Assembly: GCF_001442625.1 (NCBI RefSeq) | Contig: NZ_LMZQ01000007.1 | Coordinates: forward strand, 62,001 to 126,000 | DNA: 64,000 nucleotides | Source of the DNA: Pedobacter ginsenosidimutans | GTDB lineage: Bacteria; Bacteroidota; Bacteroidia; Sphingobacteriales; Sphingobacteriaceae | Reading direction: 5' to 3' | In this document: piece after piece, positions 28,157-38,822 of the stretch | Position numbering within the stretch: the first letter of the stretch is position 1 | Layout: each line of letters starts with the position of its first letter | Translations under genes and position numbers: made by a program | The notes under the pieces: model-generated | Databases searched by the model: none | The model's input: only the letters and a program-made list of their open reading frames with translations | Told to the model about the DNA's origin: nothing

Positions 28157-30121
28157 TTACTTACTCTTAAAAATTATTACCGCCAATGGAGGCAAATCGA
28201 CAATTATTGAATATTCCTGTCCATTACAATTTTCCAGATCAGGGATAATATCCCCTCTGTTATTAATACCACCTCCGTAATATACAATATCGTCGGTATT
28301 AAAAATTTCTGTCCATTTGGTTTTAAAAGGAACACCGATTCTATAATTCTCACGCACCACAGGCGTTAAGTTTATCGCAATAACCAAAGTATCTTTTGCT
28401 TTTGGTCCTTTGCGCATAAATGTGAAGACAGATTCGTTTGCATTATCGGCATCGAGCCATTGAAAGCCTTCATAACTAAAATTGAAATGATACAATGCTG
28501 GCTCTTTGCGGTACAGGAAGTTTAAAGCCTTAACCGTTTCCTGCATGCCCTTGTGCGGCGCATATTGAAGCAAATGCCAATCCAGTGACTGCGTAAAGTT
28601 CCATTCGTTGGTTTCGCCAAACTCATTTCCCATAAACAGCAGTTTTGCTCCCGGATGGGTGAACATATAACCATAAAGCGCCCTTAAATTCGCAAATTTC
28701 TGCCAGTCATCTCCAGGCATTTTATACAACATTGGCGACTTACCGTGTACTACTTCGTCATGAGAGAAAGGCAGCATAAAATTTTCGGTAAAGGCATAAG
28801 TCATGCTAAAACTCAACTGATGGTGGTGGTGTTTCCGTCCAAGGGTTTCTACTTTAAAATACTTTAACGTATCGTTCATCCAGCCCATCATCCATTTCAT
28901 ACCAAAACCTAATCCGCCAGCATGTACCGGATGAGTTACGCCAGGATAAGTGCTGCTTTCTTCGGCAATGGTCTGTATGCCCTCAAAATTTCCATAAACG
29001 GCAACATTCAGGTCCTGCAGAAACTGTATGGCCCCAAAGTTTTCACTTCCACCATATTCGTTTGTTGCAGCATCTCCATCTTCTCTGGAGAAATTGAAAT
29101 ATAACATCGATGCTACGGCATCTACCCTTAGGCCATCTGCGTGGTATTGGTCAATCCAAAACAAGGCATTACTAATCAGAAAAGAGCGTACCTCATTTCG
29201 ATCATAATTAAAAATATATGATTTCCAGTCGGGATGAAAGCCTTTCCGCATATCGGCGTGTTCGTACAGGTGTGTTCCATCAAACTCATATAAACCATGC
29301 CTATCACCAGGAAAATGAGAAGGGACCCAGTCCAATATCACTGCAATATCTGCTTTATGGAGCTCATCGATCAGATACATTAAATCCTGCGGAGAACCAT
29401 AACGCGAACTTGCGCCAAAATAACCTGTAATCTGATAACCCCAGCTCGGGAAATATGGAAACTCCATTACTGGCATCAGTTCTACATGCGTAAAACCCAT
29501 TTCCTTTACATAAGGCACTAGCCTCCCGGCAACTTCCCTGCAGGTTAAAACACGTTCTGGATTATCCGGATCTCGCTCCCAAGAGCCTAAATGTATTTCA
29601 TATACCGAGATGGGTTGATCCAGAGCATTTATTTTTGCTCTTTTTTTGAGCCAGGCTTTATCTTTCCAGGTGTAATCGGTGTCCCAAACAATACAAGCCG
29701 TTTGCGGAGGATGTTCCCATCTTCTGGCATAAGGATCGCCTTTTAAATGCTCAGATTCATCAAAACCTTTAACAAAATATTTATAAACTTCGCCCTTTGC
29801 AATACCAGGGATAAAACCTTCCCAGATACCCGATTTATCCCACCGTACGCTCAGCGGGTGTGAAGCGTTGTTCCAATCGTTAAAATTACCCACTACACTT
29901 ACACGGATGGCATTTGGAGCCCAAACCGAAAAATAAGTTCCAGCGGTTCCATCAACAGTAATTAAATGTGAGCCCATTTTCTCGTAAAGCCTAAAATGCT
30001 TTCCTACAAGAAAAAGATCGATATCGTAATCGGTAAATAAACTATGTATCCAAACGGATTTCTGCTGATCAGTTTTTGGTTGGGATGATTTTTTTACAGG
30101 AACTTTTTTTGCTGCTGGCAT
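28157..30121 (-). CDS. glgB: 1,4-alpha-glucan branching enzyme, GH13
   Basis: A 654-residue enzyme that makes alpha-1,6 branches in glycogen. A CBM48 domain (about 40-150) precedes the GH13 barrel. Catalytic residues are visible in GLRVDAVASMLY (nucleophile Asp), TIAEESSTYPG (acid/base Glu) and FSHDEVVHGK (transition-state Asp). A Lys-rich N-terminal tail of about 20 residues is extra. It follows the GH31 gene by 60 bases on the same strand, with a hairpin between them. Confidence 0.95.
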   Translation of the reverse strand: MPAAKKVPVKKSSQPKTDQQKSVWIHSLFTDYDIDLFLVGKHFRLYEKMGSHLITVDGTAGTYFSVWAPNAIRVSVVGNFNDWNNASHPLSVRWDKSGIWEGFIPGIAKGEVYKYFVKGFDESEHLKGDPYARRWEHPPQTACIVWDTDYTWKDKAWLKKRAKINALDQPISVYEIHLGSWERDPDNPERVLTCREVAGRLVPYVKEMGFTHVELMPVMEFPYFPSWGYQITGYFGASSRYGSPQDLMYLIDELHKADIAVILDWVPSHFPGDRHGLYEFDGTHLYEHADMRKGFHPDWKSYIFNYDRNEVRSFLISNALFWIDQYHADGLRVDAVASMLYFNFSREDGDAATNEYGGSENFGAIQFLQDLNVAVYGNFEGIQTIAEESSTYPGVTHPVHAGGLGFGMKWMMGWMNDTLKYFKVETLGRKHHHHQLSFSMTYAFTENFMLPFSHDEVVHGKSPMLYKMPGDDWQKFANLRALYGYMFTHPGAKLLFMGNEFGETNEWNFTQSLDWHLLQYAPHKGMQETVKALNFLYRKEPALYHFNFSYEGFQWLDADNANESVFTFMRKGPKAKDTLVIAINLTPVVRENYRIGVPFKTKWTEIFNTDDIVYYGGGINNRGDIIPDLENCNGQEYSIIVDLPPLAVIIFKSK

Positions 30122-30144
30122 AGGTATTTTGGCTAGATAAATGA

Positions 30145-30174
30145 AGCCCCAAATACTAAACAGTATTTGGGGCT
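30145..30174. terminator. Perfect 13-bp hairpin between GH31 and glgB
   Basis: AGCCCCAAATACT (30145-30157) is inverted at 30162-30174 around AAAC. It lies between the GH31 stop and the glgB start on the minus strand. It may end part of the GH31 transcript, leaving glgB with lower expression. Confidence 0.7.
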
Positions 30175-30181
30175 AAAAGAT

Positions 30182-32644
30182 TTACAGACTTAAAATCTGT
30201 ATATCGGTAAAGTTTTTATTGCATTTAAAATGCAGGATATTCTGATCATCGGTATAAAAATCTTTCACCTCTTTATTATCGATAATGATCTTTTTCACCT
30301 GAAATTTTACGCCGATAACATTGCAGACATAAAACTCATAATTAGGCGTATACAATCCTTCGTTACGCTGGTTTACTTTAATGGTTTGGGTATCGCCTTT
30401 TACAGTGAATTTCTTTTCCAGATAAATATCCTGCTCATAGGCAAACGTATCACCATGATCTTCGTACATGTACGAATTTACCTCGTAATCGCTATGATAA
30501 ATATTCAATACGACTTCAGTAATCGACTTTTCATCAACATATTGCATTACCGGATATTCTGGCAAAACTGTACCAGCACGGACAAACATCGGCATACTGT
30601 CTATTTTAGCATCAACAGTATATTCGTTACCGCCATCCAGGATTTCATTGGTCCAGAAATTATACCAGGTTCCTTTTGGAAGGTAAACTTTTCTAGATAT
30701 CGCACCCTGCTCTAAAACCGGGCATATCAATAGTTTATCACCATAGCAAAATTCATCCTGACGGAAACTATTGCTGATATTTTCTTGCTCAAGCATCACC
30801 AAAGGCCTTAAAATAGGAAAACCGTAACGGTGATGCTCCCAGAAAACTGAATACAGGTAAGGCATTAAGCGGTACCTTAATTCGATAAACTTACGGTTGA
30901 TATCTTCGAAAAATTGGCCAAAACTCCAAGGTTCACGTTCAGCAGTATCGCCGGCAGAGTGCGCGCGCATAAAAGGAGAAAATGTACCTAGCTGAATCCA
31001 ACGGGTAAACAATTCGCCATCTGGCTCACCGCTAAATCCACCGATATCTGTTCCACAGAAAGGTACGCCTGACACCGATAAACGCTGGCACTGGATATTC
31101 CCAATCTTTAAATGCTCCCATGTAGCAATATTATCGCCGGTCCAAACACTTGCATAACGCTGCATGCCCGAATAACCAGCCCTTGTGATCGTAAACGGAC
31201 GTTTGTTGCGCATCAGTTTTTTTAACCCCTCATAGGTAGAACGCACCATCTGCATGCCATAAACATTGTGTGCCTTACGGTGCGAGCCGCGATAACCATC
31301 ATAATTATGGCGGACATCGTTAGGAAAAGTTCCTGAACCAAACACAGCTGGTTCGTTCATATCGTTCCAGAAACCAGCAACGCCCATATCTACCAGCTCC
31401 TTGTATAAATTACCCCACCAGCTCCGTACTTTTGGATTGGTAAAATCGGGAAACTGACAGCGCCCTGGCCAAACATGCCCTTCCATATAATAATCGTCGC
31501 TACGGCGACAGAAAAATCTTTTCTCTTTACCTTCTTTAAAAACCCAGTAATCGTCATCTACCTTAATTCCAGGATCGATCATCACCACGGTTTTGAAACC
31601 ATCGTCAGATAGTTCTTTAATCATTCTCCGCGGATCCGGAAAGTATTTTTTGTTCCAGGTGAAACAACGGTAGCCATCCATGTAATCGATATCCAGATAA
31701 ATGGCGTCGCAAGGGATTTTACGTTCCCTGAACTGTTTGGCTATTTCTTTAACTTTTGTTTCGGGGTAATAACTCCAGCGGCACTGCTGATAGCCTAAAG
31801 TCCATTTTGGTGGCATGGGGTGTGTTCCCGTTAAAGTTGCATAACGTTTAACCACATCCATAATATGCGGGCCATGGATATAATAGTATTGCAGTTCTCC
31901 GCCATCGGCCCAGAAACTGGTTTTATTTACATCCTCCGACCCGAAATCGAAATACGATTTAAAGGTATTATCGAAAAAGATACCATAGGCAGCCTGATTG
32001 TGCAGACCGATATAAAAAGGTATAGTACGGTAAAGCGGGTCCTGGTTCCAACCGAAGGAGTAAGCATCGGTATTCCAGTTTTCGAAACGGCGCCCCCGCA
32101 GGTTAAAATTACCAGATTTATCACCCAAACCGAAGAAATTTTCTTCAGGGTGGCATTTTTTGGTTGCGTAGATATAATACCCACCAAAATCTACATTTTC
32201 TTCCCAGTGCATAGAATTGGCTTCATCAACCATTACTACATTGGTGATATTATCAGAAAAAGAAATATGGAAGTTTGCTTTTTCTATTTTACAGGTTACC
32301 GCATGGGTAGAGATTGTGAAATGATCGTCGTGCTCCTGCATTTTAAAAACAGAAACTTTTTGATCTACTTCGGGTACGGCATAAGAAAAATCATCTAAGA
32401 AAACGCCATGAGGAGCCAGGCGAACGCGGATAATATCGTCGCTTACCACCCGAACTTCTACTCTTGCATCGCCATCAGAAAAATAAAAACGGTTGCCCTC
32501 TTTTTTTACTTTTTTAACTGCACCAAGGTATTGTTTAACAATTGGCTTTACCGATATATCAACTGGATTGTTTAAATGCTGTATTTCTTGCTCCTTTTCG
32601 ATCAGATCACTTGCCTCATTAGGTTTGTCGTTTTGCGCTTCCAT
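30182..32644 (-). CDS. Alpha-glucosidase family GH31
   Basis: An 820-residue GH31 enzyme that should hydrolyse alpha-glucosides. An N-terminal beta-sandwich (about 40-260) is followed by the barrel, with the nucleophile in GFWNDMNEPAVF (about residue 425) and WTGDNIATWEHL holding the acid/base Asp (about 500). A C-terminal DUF5110-like sandwich closes the protein. There is no signal peptide, so it is probably cytoplasmic and acts on maltodextrins or glycogen fragments with glgB. Operator site D lies 119 bases upstream of the start. Confidence 0.93.
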   Translation of the reverse strand: MEAQNDKPNEASDLIEKEQEIQHLNNPVDISVKPIVKQYLGAVKKVKKEGNRFYFSDGDARVEVRVVSDDIIRVRLAPHGVFLDDFSYAVPEVDQKVSVFKMQEHDDHFTISTHAVTCKIEKANFHISFSDNITNVVMVDEANSMHWEENVDFGGYYIYATKKCHPEENFFGLGDKSGNFNLRGRRFENWNTDAYSFGWNQDPLYRTIPFYIGLHNQAAYGIFFDNTFKSYFDFGSEDVNKTSFWADGGELQYYYIHGPHIMDVVKRYATLTGTHPMPPKWTLGYQQCRWSYYPETKVKEIAKQFRERKIPCDAIYLDIDYMDGYRCFTWNKKYFPDPRRMIKELSDDGFKTVVMIDPGIKVDDDYWVFKEGKEKRFFCRRSDDYYMEGHVWPGRCQFPDFTNPKVRSWWGNLYKELVDMGVAGFWNDMNEPAVFGSGTFPNDVRHNYDGYRGSHRKAHNVYGMQMVRSTYEGLKKLMRNKRPFTITRAGYSGMQRYASVWTGDNIATWEHLKIGNIQCQRLSVSGVPFCGTDIGGFSGEPDGELFTRWIQLGTFSPFMRAHSAGDTAEREPWSFGQFFEDINRKFIELRYRLMPYLYSVFWEHHRYGFPILRPLVMLEQENISNSFRQDEFCYGDKLLICPVLEQGAISRKVYLPKGTWYNFWTNEILDGGNEYTVDAKIDSMPMFVRAGTVLPEYPVMQYVDEKSITEVVLNIYHSDYEVNSYMYEDHGDTFAYEQDIYLEKKFTVKGDTQTIKVNQRNEGLYTPNYEFYVCNVIGVKFQVKKIIIDNKEVKDFYTDDQNILHFKCNKNFTDIQILSL

Positions 32645-32762
32645 CCTTATTTATTCAAAATTTTAAATTCATGGTTCTTAAACCGGGATGTGCTTAAGAA
32701 AGTACTATAATACAAATATTTTACAAAAGGGCTGTAGCTTTTTTATGAAAAGATTGTTTTAA

Positions 32763-32781
32763 TAGTGTGATTTTTACACTA
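32763..32781. promoter_or_regulatory. Palindromic operator, site D, upstream of GH31
   Basis: TAGTGTG-ATTTT-TACACTA, one mismatch from the perfect palindrome. It lies 43 bases upstream of a near-consensus minus-strand -7 box (AATATTTG, 32713-32720). This is further from the promoter than sites B and C, which would suit an activator. Confidence 0.65.
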
Positions 32782-32870
32782 AGCTATTTATTTTTAGGCT
32801 ATATTGACATTAAATTAACCTACTGCATGGTAAAACCATAAAAGATAAACTGATAATCAGCGCACAAAAA

Positions 32871-32897
32871 AGCCCTCTATACTTTTAGCATAGAAGG
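32871..32897 (-). terminator. Terminator of the TonB receptor gene
   Basis: GCCCTCTAT (32871-32879) pairs with ATAGAAGGC (32889-32897) with one G-U pair; a T-run follows on the minus strand. It lies 22 bases after the stop at 32920. Confidence 0.8.
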
Positions 32898-32919
32898 CCG
32901 CTCAAAACTCAATATTTTG

Positions 32920-35811
32920 TTATGGGTTAAAAGTCAATCCAATATAGTAGATTGCTCCTGCCTCAGGATTACCATAGGAAGTGAAATAGTATTTGTTCAG
33001 TATATTTGAGCCACCCAGTTTAACAACCGAGTTTACTGATGGAATCCTTAAACTCACCTGAGCATCCAAAGTGCTGTATGCGGGCACCTGGCCAGCTGAG
33101 AAAGAAGAGTTCCAGTAAAACTGATCTTGCCAGCGATAAGAAACATTGAAACCAAAGTTTTTAACAATCTCTTTATTTCCTAAGCCCAGGTTGTAACGGA
33201 TTTTAGGGGTATTGAAATCATTGATATAATTAGCTGGCAAATCTCCAATCTGGTTATAAGAAACGTTACCACTCACATTCCATTTACCCATCAAATAATC
33301 CAGGCCTAACGCACCACCATAAGAAGTAACTGTACCTTCTGCATTAACAGGTACACCATATTTTACATAATCAGTACTTGTACCAACTTGTTGATAAACA
33401 TTAACTGCAGTAATAAAATCTTTATAACGGTTATAGTAACCATAAGCGTCAATCAATAATCTCGGACTTAACAAGCCCTTATAACCAATTTCATAAGCCT
33501 GAACGCTTTCTGGCCGTACACCACGCGGATCGAAGGTATATTTTTGTAAAATGCCAGCTGGCGATGTACCCGACACAAGTGCTGCATTGTAAGCTCTATA
33601 ACTAGCTTCTGTATAACCTTTAGTTGCTTCGGTAGACAAACCATATTTCGCTAGGCTTACCGGTAAACCACCAATTAACCTTTGCGATCCACCACCAACA
33701 GAAAGATCGATGTATTGATTTTGTGTTGTTGGGTTACGGTATCCTGTTTGATAAGATAAACGAATGTTATTATTTTTTGCTACGGTAAAAACCCCTGTGA
33801 TACGTGGCGTAAAGCGGCCTTCAAAATTTGTGCTTTTATCATAACGGCCTGCAACAGTTAATTTAAAGAACTCCCCAAATTTTTTACCAGCTTGTGCAAA
33901 TGCACCATATTCGTTTATATTAATTTCACGATTCAAATCGTCAAAAATTGTCCCCCCAGATCTTAATTGATATAACCTTGATGATGCACCAACCTGAAAC
34001 TCTATTACATTATTAAATAGATTGGTAAAATTGTATTGGCCTTCGTAATGATAAAGATTGGTTTTATCATCAAATTTAGCACCATATACCCCAGTTGCAA
34101 AGTTTGTTGCACTGATATTGGTATTCATTATAGCATTTTTATTGTTGATAAAAGCTGCTGAGCCAGGTAAAGCCCTGTTTGCATCGGCAGCGGATCTCGC
34201 AGCCGCATTTGCGATAGCATCGGTTGCACCTTGTGCTTTTGCAGTGGCATAGGCAGCAGTATATGTGGGAAACCAGGAGGTTCTGGAAGGACTGGTTTTT
34301 TCATTTATATAACTTCCTAAGATTGAAGAAATATAAGAATCTCCTGAACGTTCCTGTGTTGTGTACGCTTTAACAAAAAAGTCCTGGCCTTTTAATTCAA
34401 TTTTATATTGTCCGATATTAAAGTTTCGGAGCGAATAGCGGTCTGAACCTGTATAAACAGAAGTTCCCGTTCCCCAGTTTGCCTGACCTATTAACTGAAT
34501 TGTTGGCGTAATATTGTAATATAAACCACCTGAGAATTTTAATGATTTTGTACCGTAGTCAACAAGATCAGACTCGTTATAACCTGTACGTGAAACAGAC
34601 TGGTTAGAAATCAAACCATTTCGAAGTCCATAAGCCACACCAAGATAGGGCAAAGCAGGGCGTAATGCTGCATAAGCTGGGTTTGCGTTAATTAAGGTAA
34701 CAAGATTACCATAACTTGCAGTAGGTGCGGCTGTCATAATCCCGTTAAAGCCAGCAAATGCAGCCGCAAGCTGAGGATTAGCGGATATCCCGGCGGCTAC
34801 AAAACGAAGGTTTGCATTAACCTCATCGCCATAAACATTTACTCCATCATAATTTGGATCAGAACTTCTGTCTCCTGATTTAACTGAATTTGCAGTCCTA
34901 TCAAAATTAGAATAGTTATTACCAAACCAATCTTTGGCCTGAAGGAATGAAAATGCAGCTTTTACCCCAAATTTATTGTTCCATGATTTTGCCATACGCA
35001 CATCCAACTGATTGAAAGGCTGCACACTGCTATTATCATCATTAACATGGTTTACTCCTGTTTTATACTGAAAGCTTGCGCCTGGATATTTAAAAGGATC
35101 TTTTGAGGTCATCAATAAGGTACCGTTAATACCACCTGCTCCGTAAAGGGCAGATGAAGCACCTGGCAGGAGTTCAACATTATCTACATCGAGCTCGGTT
35201 ATACCCACAATATTACCCACTGAGAAGTTTAATCCAGGGGCCTGGTTATCCATTCCATCTATATACTGGTTAAAACGCGTATTACCATTTGAATTGAAAC
35301 CACGTGTATTAATCGACTTGAAAGTTAAACTCTGCATACTGCTTTCTACACCTTTCATGTTGTTCAGTGCATCGTAAAATGATGGCGCCGCAATCTCCCT
35401 GATAGAAGCAGCACTCATCCGCTCGATAGAAACCGGTGATTCTAATATACGCTCAGGAGTACGCGATGCCGAAACAACCACATCCCCTCCCAAAACAACT
35501 GCCGTTTCGAGTTCCAGGTTAATTCCCGTAGTATTCCCGGTAATTTGCTGTTCAACTGTACCATAACCCACGTAAGACACTACCAACGTAAAGGGAACTT
35601 TAGCTGATGTTGTAAATGTAAAACTACCGTTGCTTGTGGATGCCGTACCGCCAGAATGGCCTTTGATGGTTAAACTCACGCCTGCTAGGCCTTCTTTCGA
35701 TTGCTTGTCTTTTACGGTACCGCTAACCGTAATACTCTGTGCCTGTGCCGCAATGTTGCCTGCGTACACAAATAATAACACATAGAAGATCTGTGTAAAA
35801 ATTCTGCTCAT
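32920..35811 (-). CDS. TonB-dependent receptor
   Basis: A 963-residue outer-membrane transporter. A signal peptide (ending AAQAQ) is followed by a carboxypeptidase-regulatory-like domain (about 27-110: VSGTVKDKQSKEGLAGVSLTIKG), a plug domain (about 115-230) and a long beta-barrel ending in YYIGLTFNP. No SusD-like gene is next to it, so it is not a classic SusCD glycan pair; siderophore, peptide or sugar uptake are all possible. It sits upstream of the GH31/glgB block but in its own unit with its own terminator. Confidence 0.92.
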   Translation of the reverse strand: MSRIFTQIFYVLLFVYAGNIAAQAQSITVSGTVKDKQSKEGLAGVSLTIKGHSGGTASTSNGSFTFTTSAKVPFTLVVSYVGYGTVEQQITGNTTGINLELETAVVLGGDVVVSASRTPERILESPVSIERMSAASIREIAAPSFYDALNNMKGVESSMQSLTFKSINTRGFNSNGNTRFNQYIDGMDNQAPGLNFSVGNIVGITELDVDNVELLPGASSALYGAGGINGTLLMTSKDPFKYPGASFQYKTGVNHVNDDNSSVQPFNQLDVRMAKSWNNKFGVKAAFSFLQAKDWFGNNYSNFDRTANSVKSGDRSSDPNYDGVNVYGDEVNANLRFVAAGISANPQLAAAFAGFNGIMTAAPTASYGNLVTLINANPAYAALRPALPYLGVAYGLRNGLISNQSVSRTGYNESDLVDYGTKSLKFSGGLYYNITPTIQLIGQANWGTGTSVYTGSDRYSLRNFNIGQYKIELKGQDFFVKAYTTQERSGDSYISSILGSYINEKTSPSRTSWFPTYTAAYATAKAQGATDAIANAAARSAADANRALPGSAAFINNKNAIMNTNISATNFATGVYGAKFDDKTNLYHYEGQYNFTNLFNNVIEFQVGASSRLYQLRSGGTIFDDLNREININEYGAFAQAGKKFGEFFKLTVAGRYDKSTNFEGRFTPRITGVFTVAKNNNIRLSYQTGYRNPTTQNQYIDLSVGGGSQRLIGGLPVSLAKYGLSTEATKGYTEASYRAYNAALVSGTSPAGILQKYTFDPRGVRPESVQAYEIGYKGLLSPRLLIDAYGYYNRYKDFITAVNVYQQVGTSTDYVKYGVPVNAEGTVTSYGGALGLDYLMGKWNVSGNVSYNQIGDLPANYINDFNTPKIRYNLGLGNKEIVKNFGFNVSYRWQDQFYWNSSFSAGQVPAYSTLDAQVSLRIPSVNSVVKLGGSNILNKYYFTSYGNPEAGAIYYIGLTFNP

Positions 35812-36007
35812 AAACGATTGTTAATTTGGTTGTTTGTATTATTAGTTATATAAACTTAAATTCTTTTTTTGAATTAAACAAATTATGTTAGCATAATAAT
35901 TTCAATTCGAATTATAATTTTGATTGATATACAGTTTGTTGTATTTTGCATTAAACATAAACCGTCATTTTGCCCTATCTTAGCAGAAGACTTGTTAGCT
36001 AACCATT

Positions 36008-38437
36008 ATGAATAAAATTAAAGCCGTATTCTGCATCATTATTCCGATAGCATTAGCTTTTTTATTTAATACCAAATTAGGTAGTACACCTCCTCTGCTG
36101 AAATTCCTAAATCCTTTTATGGGTTTCTGGCAAAATGCAGAGAACAATCATTTTATGTTTAACCATAAAGCGAAGATTAAAGGAGCGATAGATAAAATCG
36201 AAATCGTTTTTGACGACCGCATGATTCCACATATTTTCGCACAGAATGATCACGATCTGTACCTGGCACAAGGTTATGTAACCGCCATGCACCGCCTTTG
36301 GCAAATGGATTTCCAGACCCGTTTTGCCGCGGGAAGAATTAGTGAGGTAGTTGGCGATAAAGCAATAGAGGTAGACCGCTATCAGCGCCGGATGGGCATG
36401 GTTTACGGCGCAGAAAACTCGTTAAAAGGTATGATGGCCGATCCTAAAGCAAAAGAAATGATCTTAGCTTATACCGAAGGAATCAATGCCTATATCAAAA
36501 CGCTTTCTAAAGCCAATTACCCTTTAGAATACAAGATACTCGATTTTAAGCCTGAAAACTGGACACCTGTAAAATGTGCGCTGCTCCTAAAACAGATGTC
36601 GGCAGTATTAGCTATGGGTTCCGACGAATTCTACATGACAAACATCTTGAAAAAATTCGGGCCCGAGGTGACCAAAAATCTTTTCCCGGATTATCCGTTC
36701 CGCGAAGACCCGATCATCCCAGTTGGCACAAAATGGGATTTCTCTCCCTTACCAACACCTAAAACGCCAGAAAGCTTCACCCAGGCGCAAACCGGCGAGG
36801 TAAAAACAACCGAAAAAATAGAAGGCATTGGCAGTAATAACTGGGCTTTATCTGGTACCAAAACTGCATCAGGATACCCAATTTTGGCAAACGACCCACA
36901 TTTGGACTTGACACTTCCTTCCATCTGGTACCAGATTCAGCTACATGCACCGGGCGTAAATACTTATGGCGTTTCTTTACCTGGTGCTCCTGGCGTAATT
37001 ATTGGCTTTAACCAGAAAATAGCCTGGGGTGTGACTAATGTTGCGGCCGATGTACTTGATTTTTATCAGATTAAGTTTAAAGATTCTACCCACAACGAAT
37101 ATTGGTACAACAATAAATGGAAAGCCACAACGAAGAGATTGGAAACAATTAAAATCCGTGGTGGAAAAGATGAAATAGATACCGTTTACTACACCCATCA
37201 CGGGCCGGTGGTATATTTCCAAAAACCAAAGTATGGCAGGGCCGATAATGTACCTGTTGGCGATGCTTTGAGATGGATTGCGCATGATGAATCGAACGAA
37301 CTCATGACTTTCTATTACCTGAACCGTGGGAAAAATTATAACGACTACCGTAAGGCCCTAACTTTTTATACCGCACCTGCACAAAACTTTGTTTTCGCTA
37401 GTGTGGATAACGATATTGCCATTACACCAAATGGTAAATTCCCTTTGAAATGGAAGGATCAGGGCAAGTTTATCCTCGATGGTACCGACCCAGCCTACGA
37501 TTGGCATGGCTGGATCCCAAATGCACAGAATCCAACAGTTAAGAATCCTCCGCGTGGTTTTGTAAGCTCAGCCAACCAGTCTTCTACCGATACTACTTAT
37601 CCATACTACATTAACTGGGAATTTGCACCTTACGAGCGTGGAAAAAGGATCAACGATCGCTTATCGGCCATGAACAAGGCTACATTGGATAGCATCCGTT
37701 TGATGCAGACCGATAATTATAGCATTATGGCACAAAACCTGGTTCCTGCTTTATTGCCCTTATTGAATAATGAGCAATTAAACGCAACACAAAAAGAAGC
37801 ATTGGCTTACCTGAACAAGTGGAACAAACGTTATGATGCCCACGAAATTGCAGCCAGTGTATTTGAAATATGGACCAAACGCTTATCACATGATATCTGG
37901 GCGGACGAATTCGAGGTTAAAGGAATCCCTATGCGTTACCCTTCGAGAGACCGCACGGTTGAGATGATTTTGAAAGAACCCAATGCAACCTGGTATGATA
38001 ATATCAATACCAGCAAAAAAGAAACATTATCTGACCTGGTTAACGAAGCTTTTAAATATAGCTGCGATAGTTTGGAAAGACGTTTTGGGCCGATAAACAA
38101 AGATTGGGACTGGGCAAATGTAAAACAGACCAATGTACCACACCTGGCCAAAATACCCGGATTCGGTTCTAAGGTTTTACAGATTGGTGGCGCGAAAACA
38201 GCGATTAATGCTTTGAGCGAAGCCAATGGGCCTTCATGGCGGATGGTTATTGAACTGGGTAAAACGCCAAAAGGACACGGGGTTTATCCAGGCGGTCAAT
38301 CGGGTAATCCTGGAAGCAAATTTTATGATAATATGATCGATACCTGGGCAAATGGCAAATTGTACGATCTGTTTTATATGCAAAGTCCTGATGATAAATC
38401 GGGTACGGTTATTTCTCGTTTAAAAATTTCTAAATAG
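36008..38437 (+). CDS. Penicillin acylase family Ntn-hydrolase
   Basis: An 809-residue precursor of the penicillin/acyl-homoserine-lactone acylase family. A hydrophobic N-terminus suggests export. The conserved autocleavage site with the nucleophile Ser is GIGSNNWALSG (about residue 275), which would split an alpha chain from the beta chain. Further motifs are NDPHLDLTLPSIWYQ and GAPGVIIGFNQKIAWGVTN. Natural substrates may be N-acyl signals or cell-wall amides; not decided by sequence. It starts a three-gene plus-strand set with a small membrane protein (6 bases) and a LuxE-like gene. Confidence 0.92.
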   Translation: MNKIKAVFCIIIPIALAFLFNTKLGSTPPLLKFLNPFMGFWQNAENNHFMFNHKAKIKGAIDKIEIVFDDRMIPHIFAQNDHDLYLAQGYVTAMHRLWQMDFQTRFAAGRISEVVGDKAIEVDRYQRRMGMVYGAENSLKGMMADPKAKEMILAYTEGINAYIKTLSKANYPLEYKILDFKPENWTPVKCALLLKQMSAVLAMGSDEFYMTNILKKFGPEVTKNLFPDYPFREDPIIPVGTKWDFSPLPTPKTPESFTQAQTGEVKTTEKIEGIGSNNWALSGTKTASGYPILANDPHLDLTLPSIWYQIQLHAPGVNTYGVSLPGAPGVIIGFNQKIAWGVTNVAADVLDFYQIKFKDSTHNEYWYNNKWKATTKRLETIKIRGGKDEIDTVYYTHHGPVVYFQKPKYGRADNVPVGDALRWIAHDESNELMTFYYLNRGKNYNDYRKALTFYTAPAQNFVFASVDNDIAITPNGKFPLKWKDQGKFILDGTDPAYDWHGWIPNAQNPTVKNPPRGFVSSANQSSTDTTYPYYINWEFAPYERGKRINDRLSAMNKATLDSIRLMQTDNYSIMAQNLVPALLPLLNNEQLNATQKEALAYLNKWNKRYDAHEIAASVFEIWTKRLSHDIWADEFEVKGIPMRYPSRDRTVEMILKEPNATWYDNINTSKKETLSDLVNEAFKYSCDSLERRFGPINKDWDWANVKQTNVPHLAKIPGFGSKVLQIGGAKTAINALSEANGPSWRMVIELGKTPKGHGVYPGGQSGNPGSKFYDNMIDTWANGKLYDLFYMQSPDDKSGTVISRLKISK

Positions 38438-38443
38438 GCTAAA

Positions 38444-38803
38444 ATGGTTTTCATTGTTATATTAATAATCTGTTTCCTTTTACAAATGATTGCCCCCTGG
38501 TGGATCATTATTGTGATTTCTTTTGCCACCTGTGGCATTATCGGCAAAACAGGAAAAATAGCCTTCTGGCAATCTTTCCTTGCTATTTTCTTACTTTGGA
38601 TCGGGTATGCTTTATTTAAAAGCTTGCCTAACGATAATGTACTCGCTGGCCGTGTGGCCGTAATGACTGGCATAAAATTGTGGTGGGCACTACTGTTAGT
38701 TACCGGGATTTTAAGTGGCCTGGTTGCCGGAATTAGCGGTTATTGTGGCTATCAGTTCCGCATGGCGATGCTGGCAAAAAAAACTGACGAGAAAATAGCA
38801 TAA
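38444..38803 (+). CDS. Small membrane protein of unknown function
   Basis: A 119-residue protein with about four hydrophobic segments (residues 1-20, 20-38, 42-60 and 78-100) and a charged C-terminus (AKKTDEKIA). It resembles small uncharacterised Bacteroidota membrane proteins; I recognise no domain. It begins six bases after the penicillin-acylase stop and ends 19 bases before the LuxE-like gene, so it is probably co-transcribed. Confidence 0.7.
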   Translation: MVFIVILIICFLLQMIAPWWIIIVISFATCGIIGKTGKIAFWQSFLAIFLLWIGYALFKSLPNDNVLAGRVAVMTGIKLWWALLLVTGILSGLVAGISGYCGYQFRMAMLAKKTDEKIA

Positions 38804-38822
38804 TGCTTCGTACTTTTGCCCT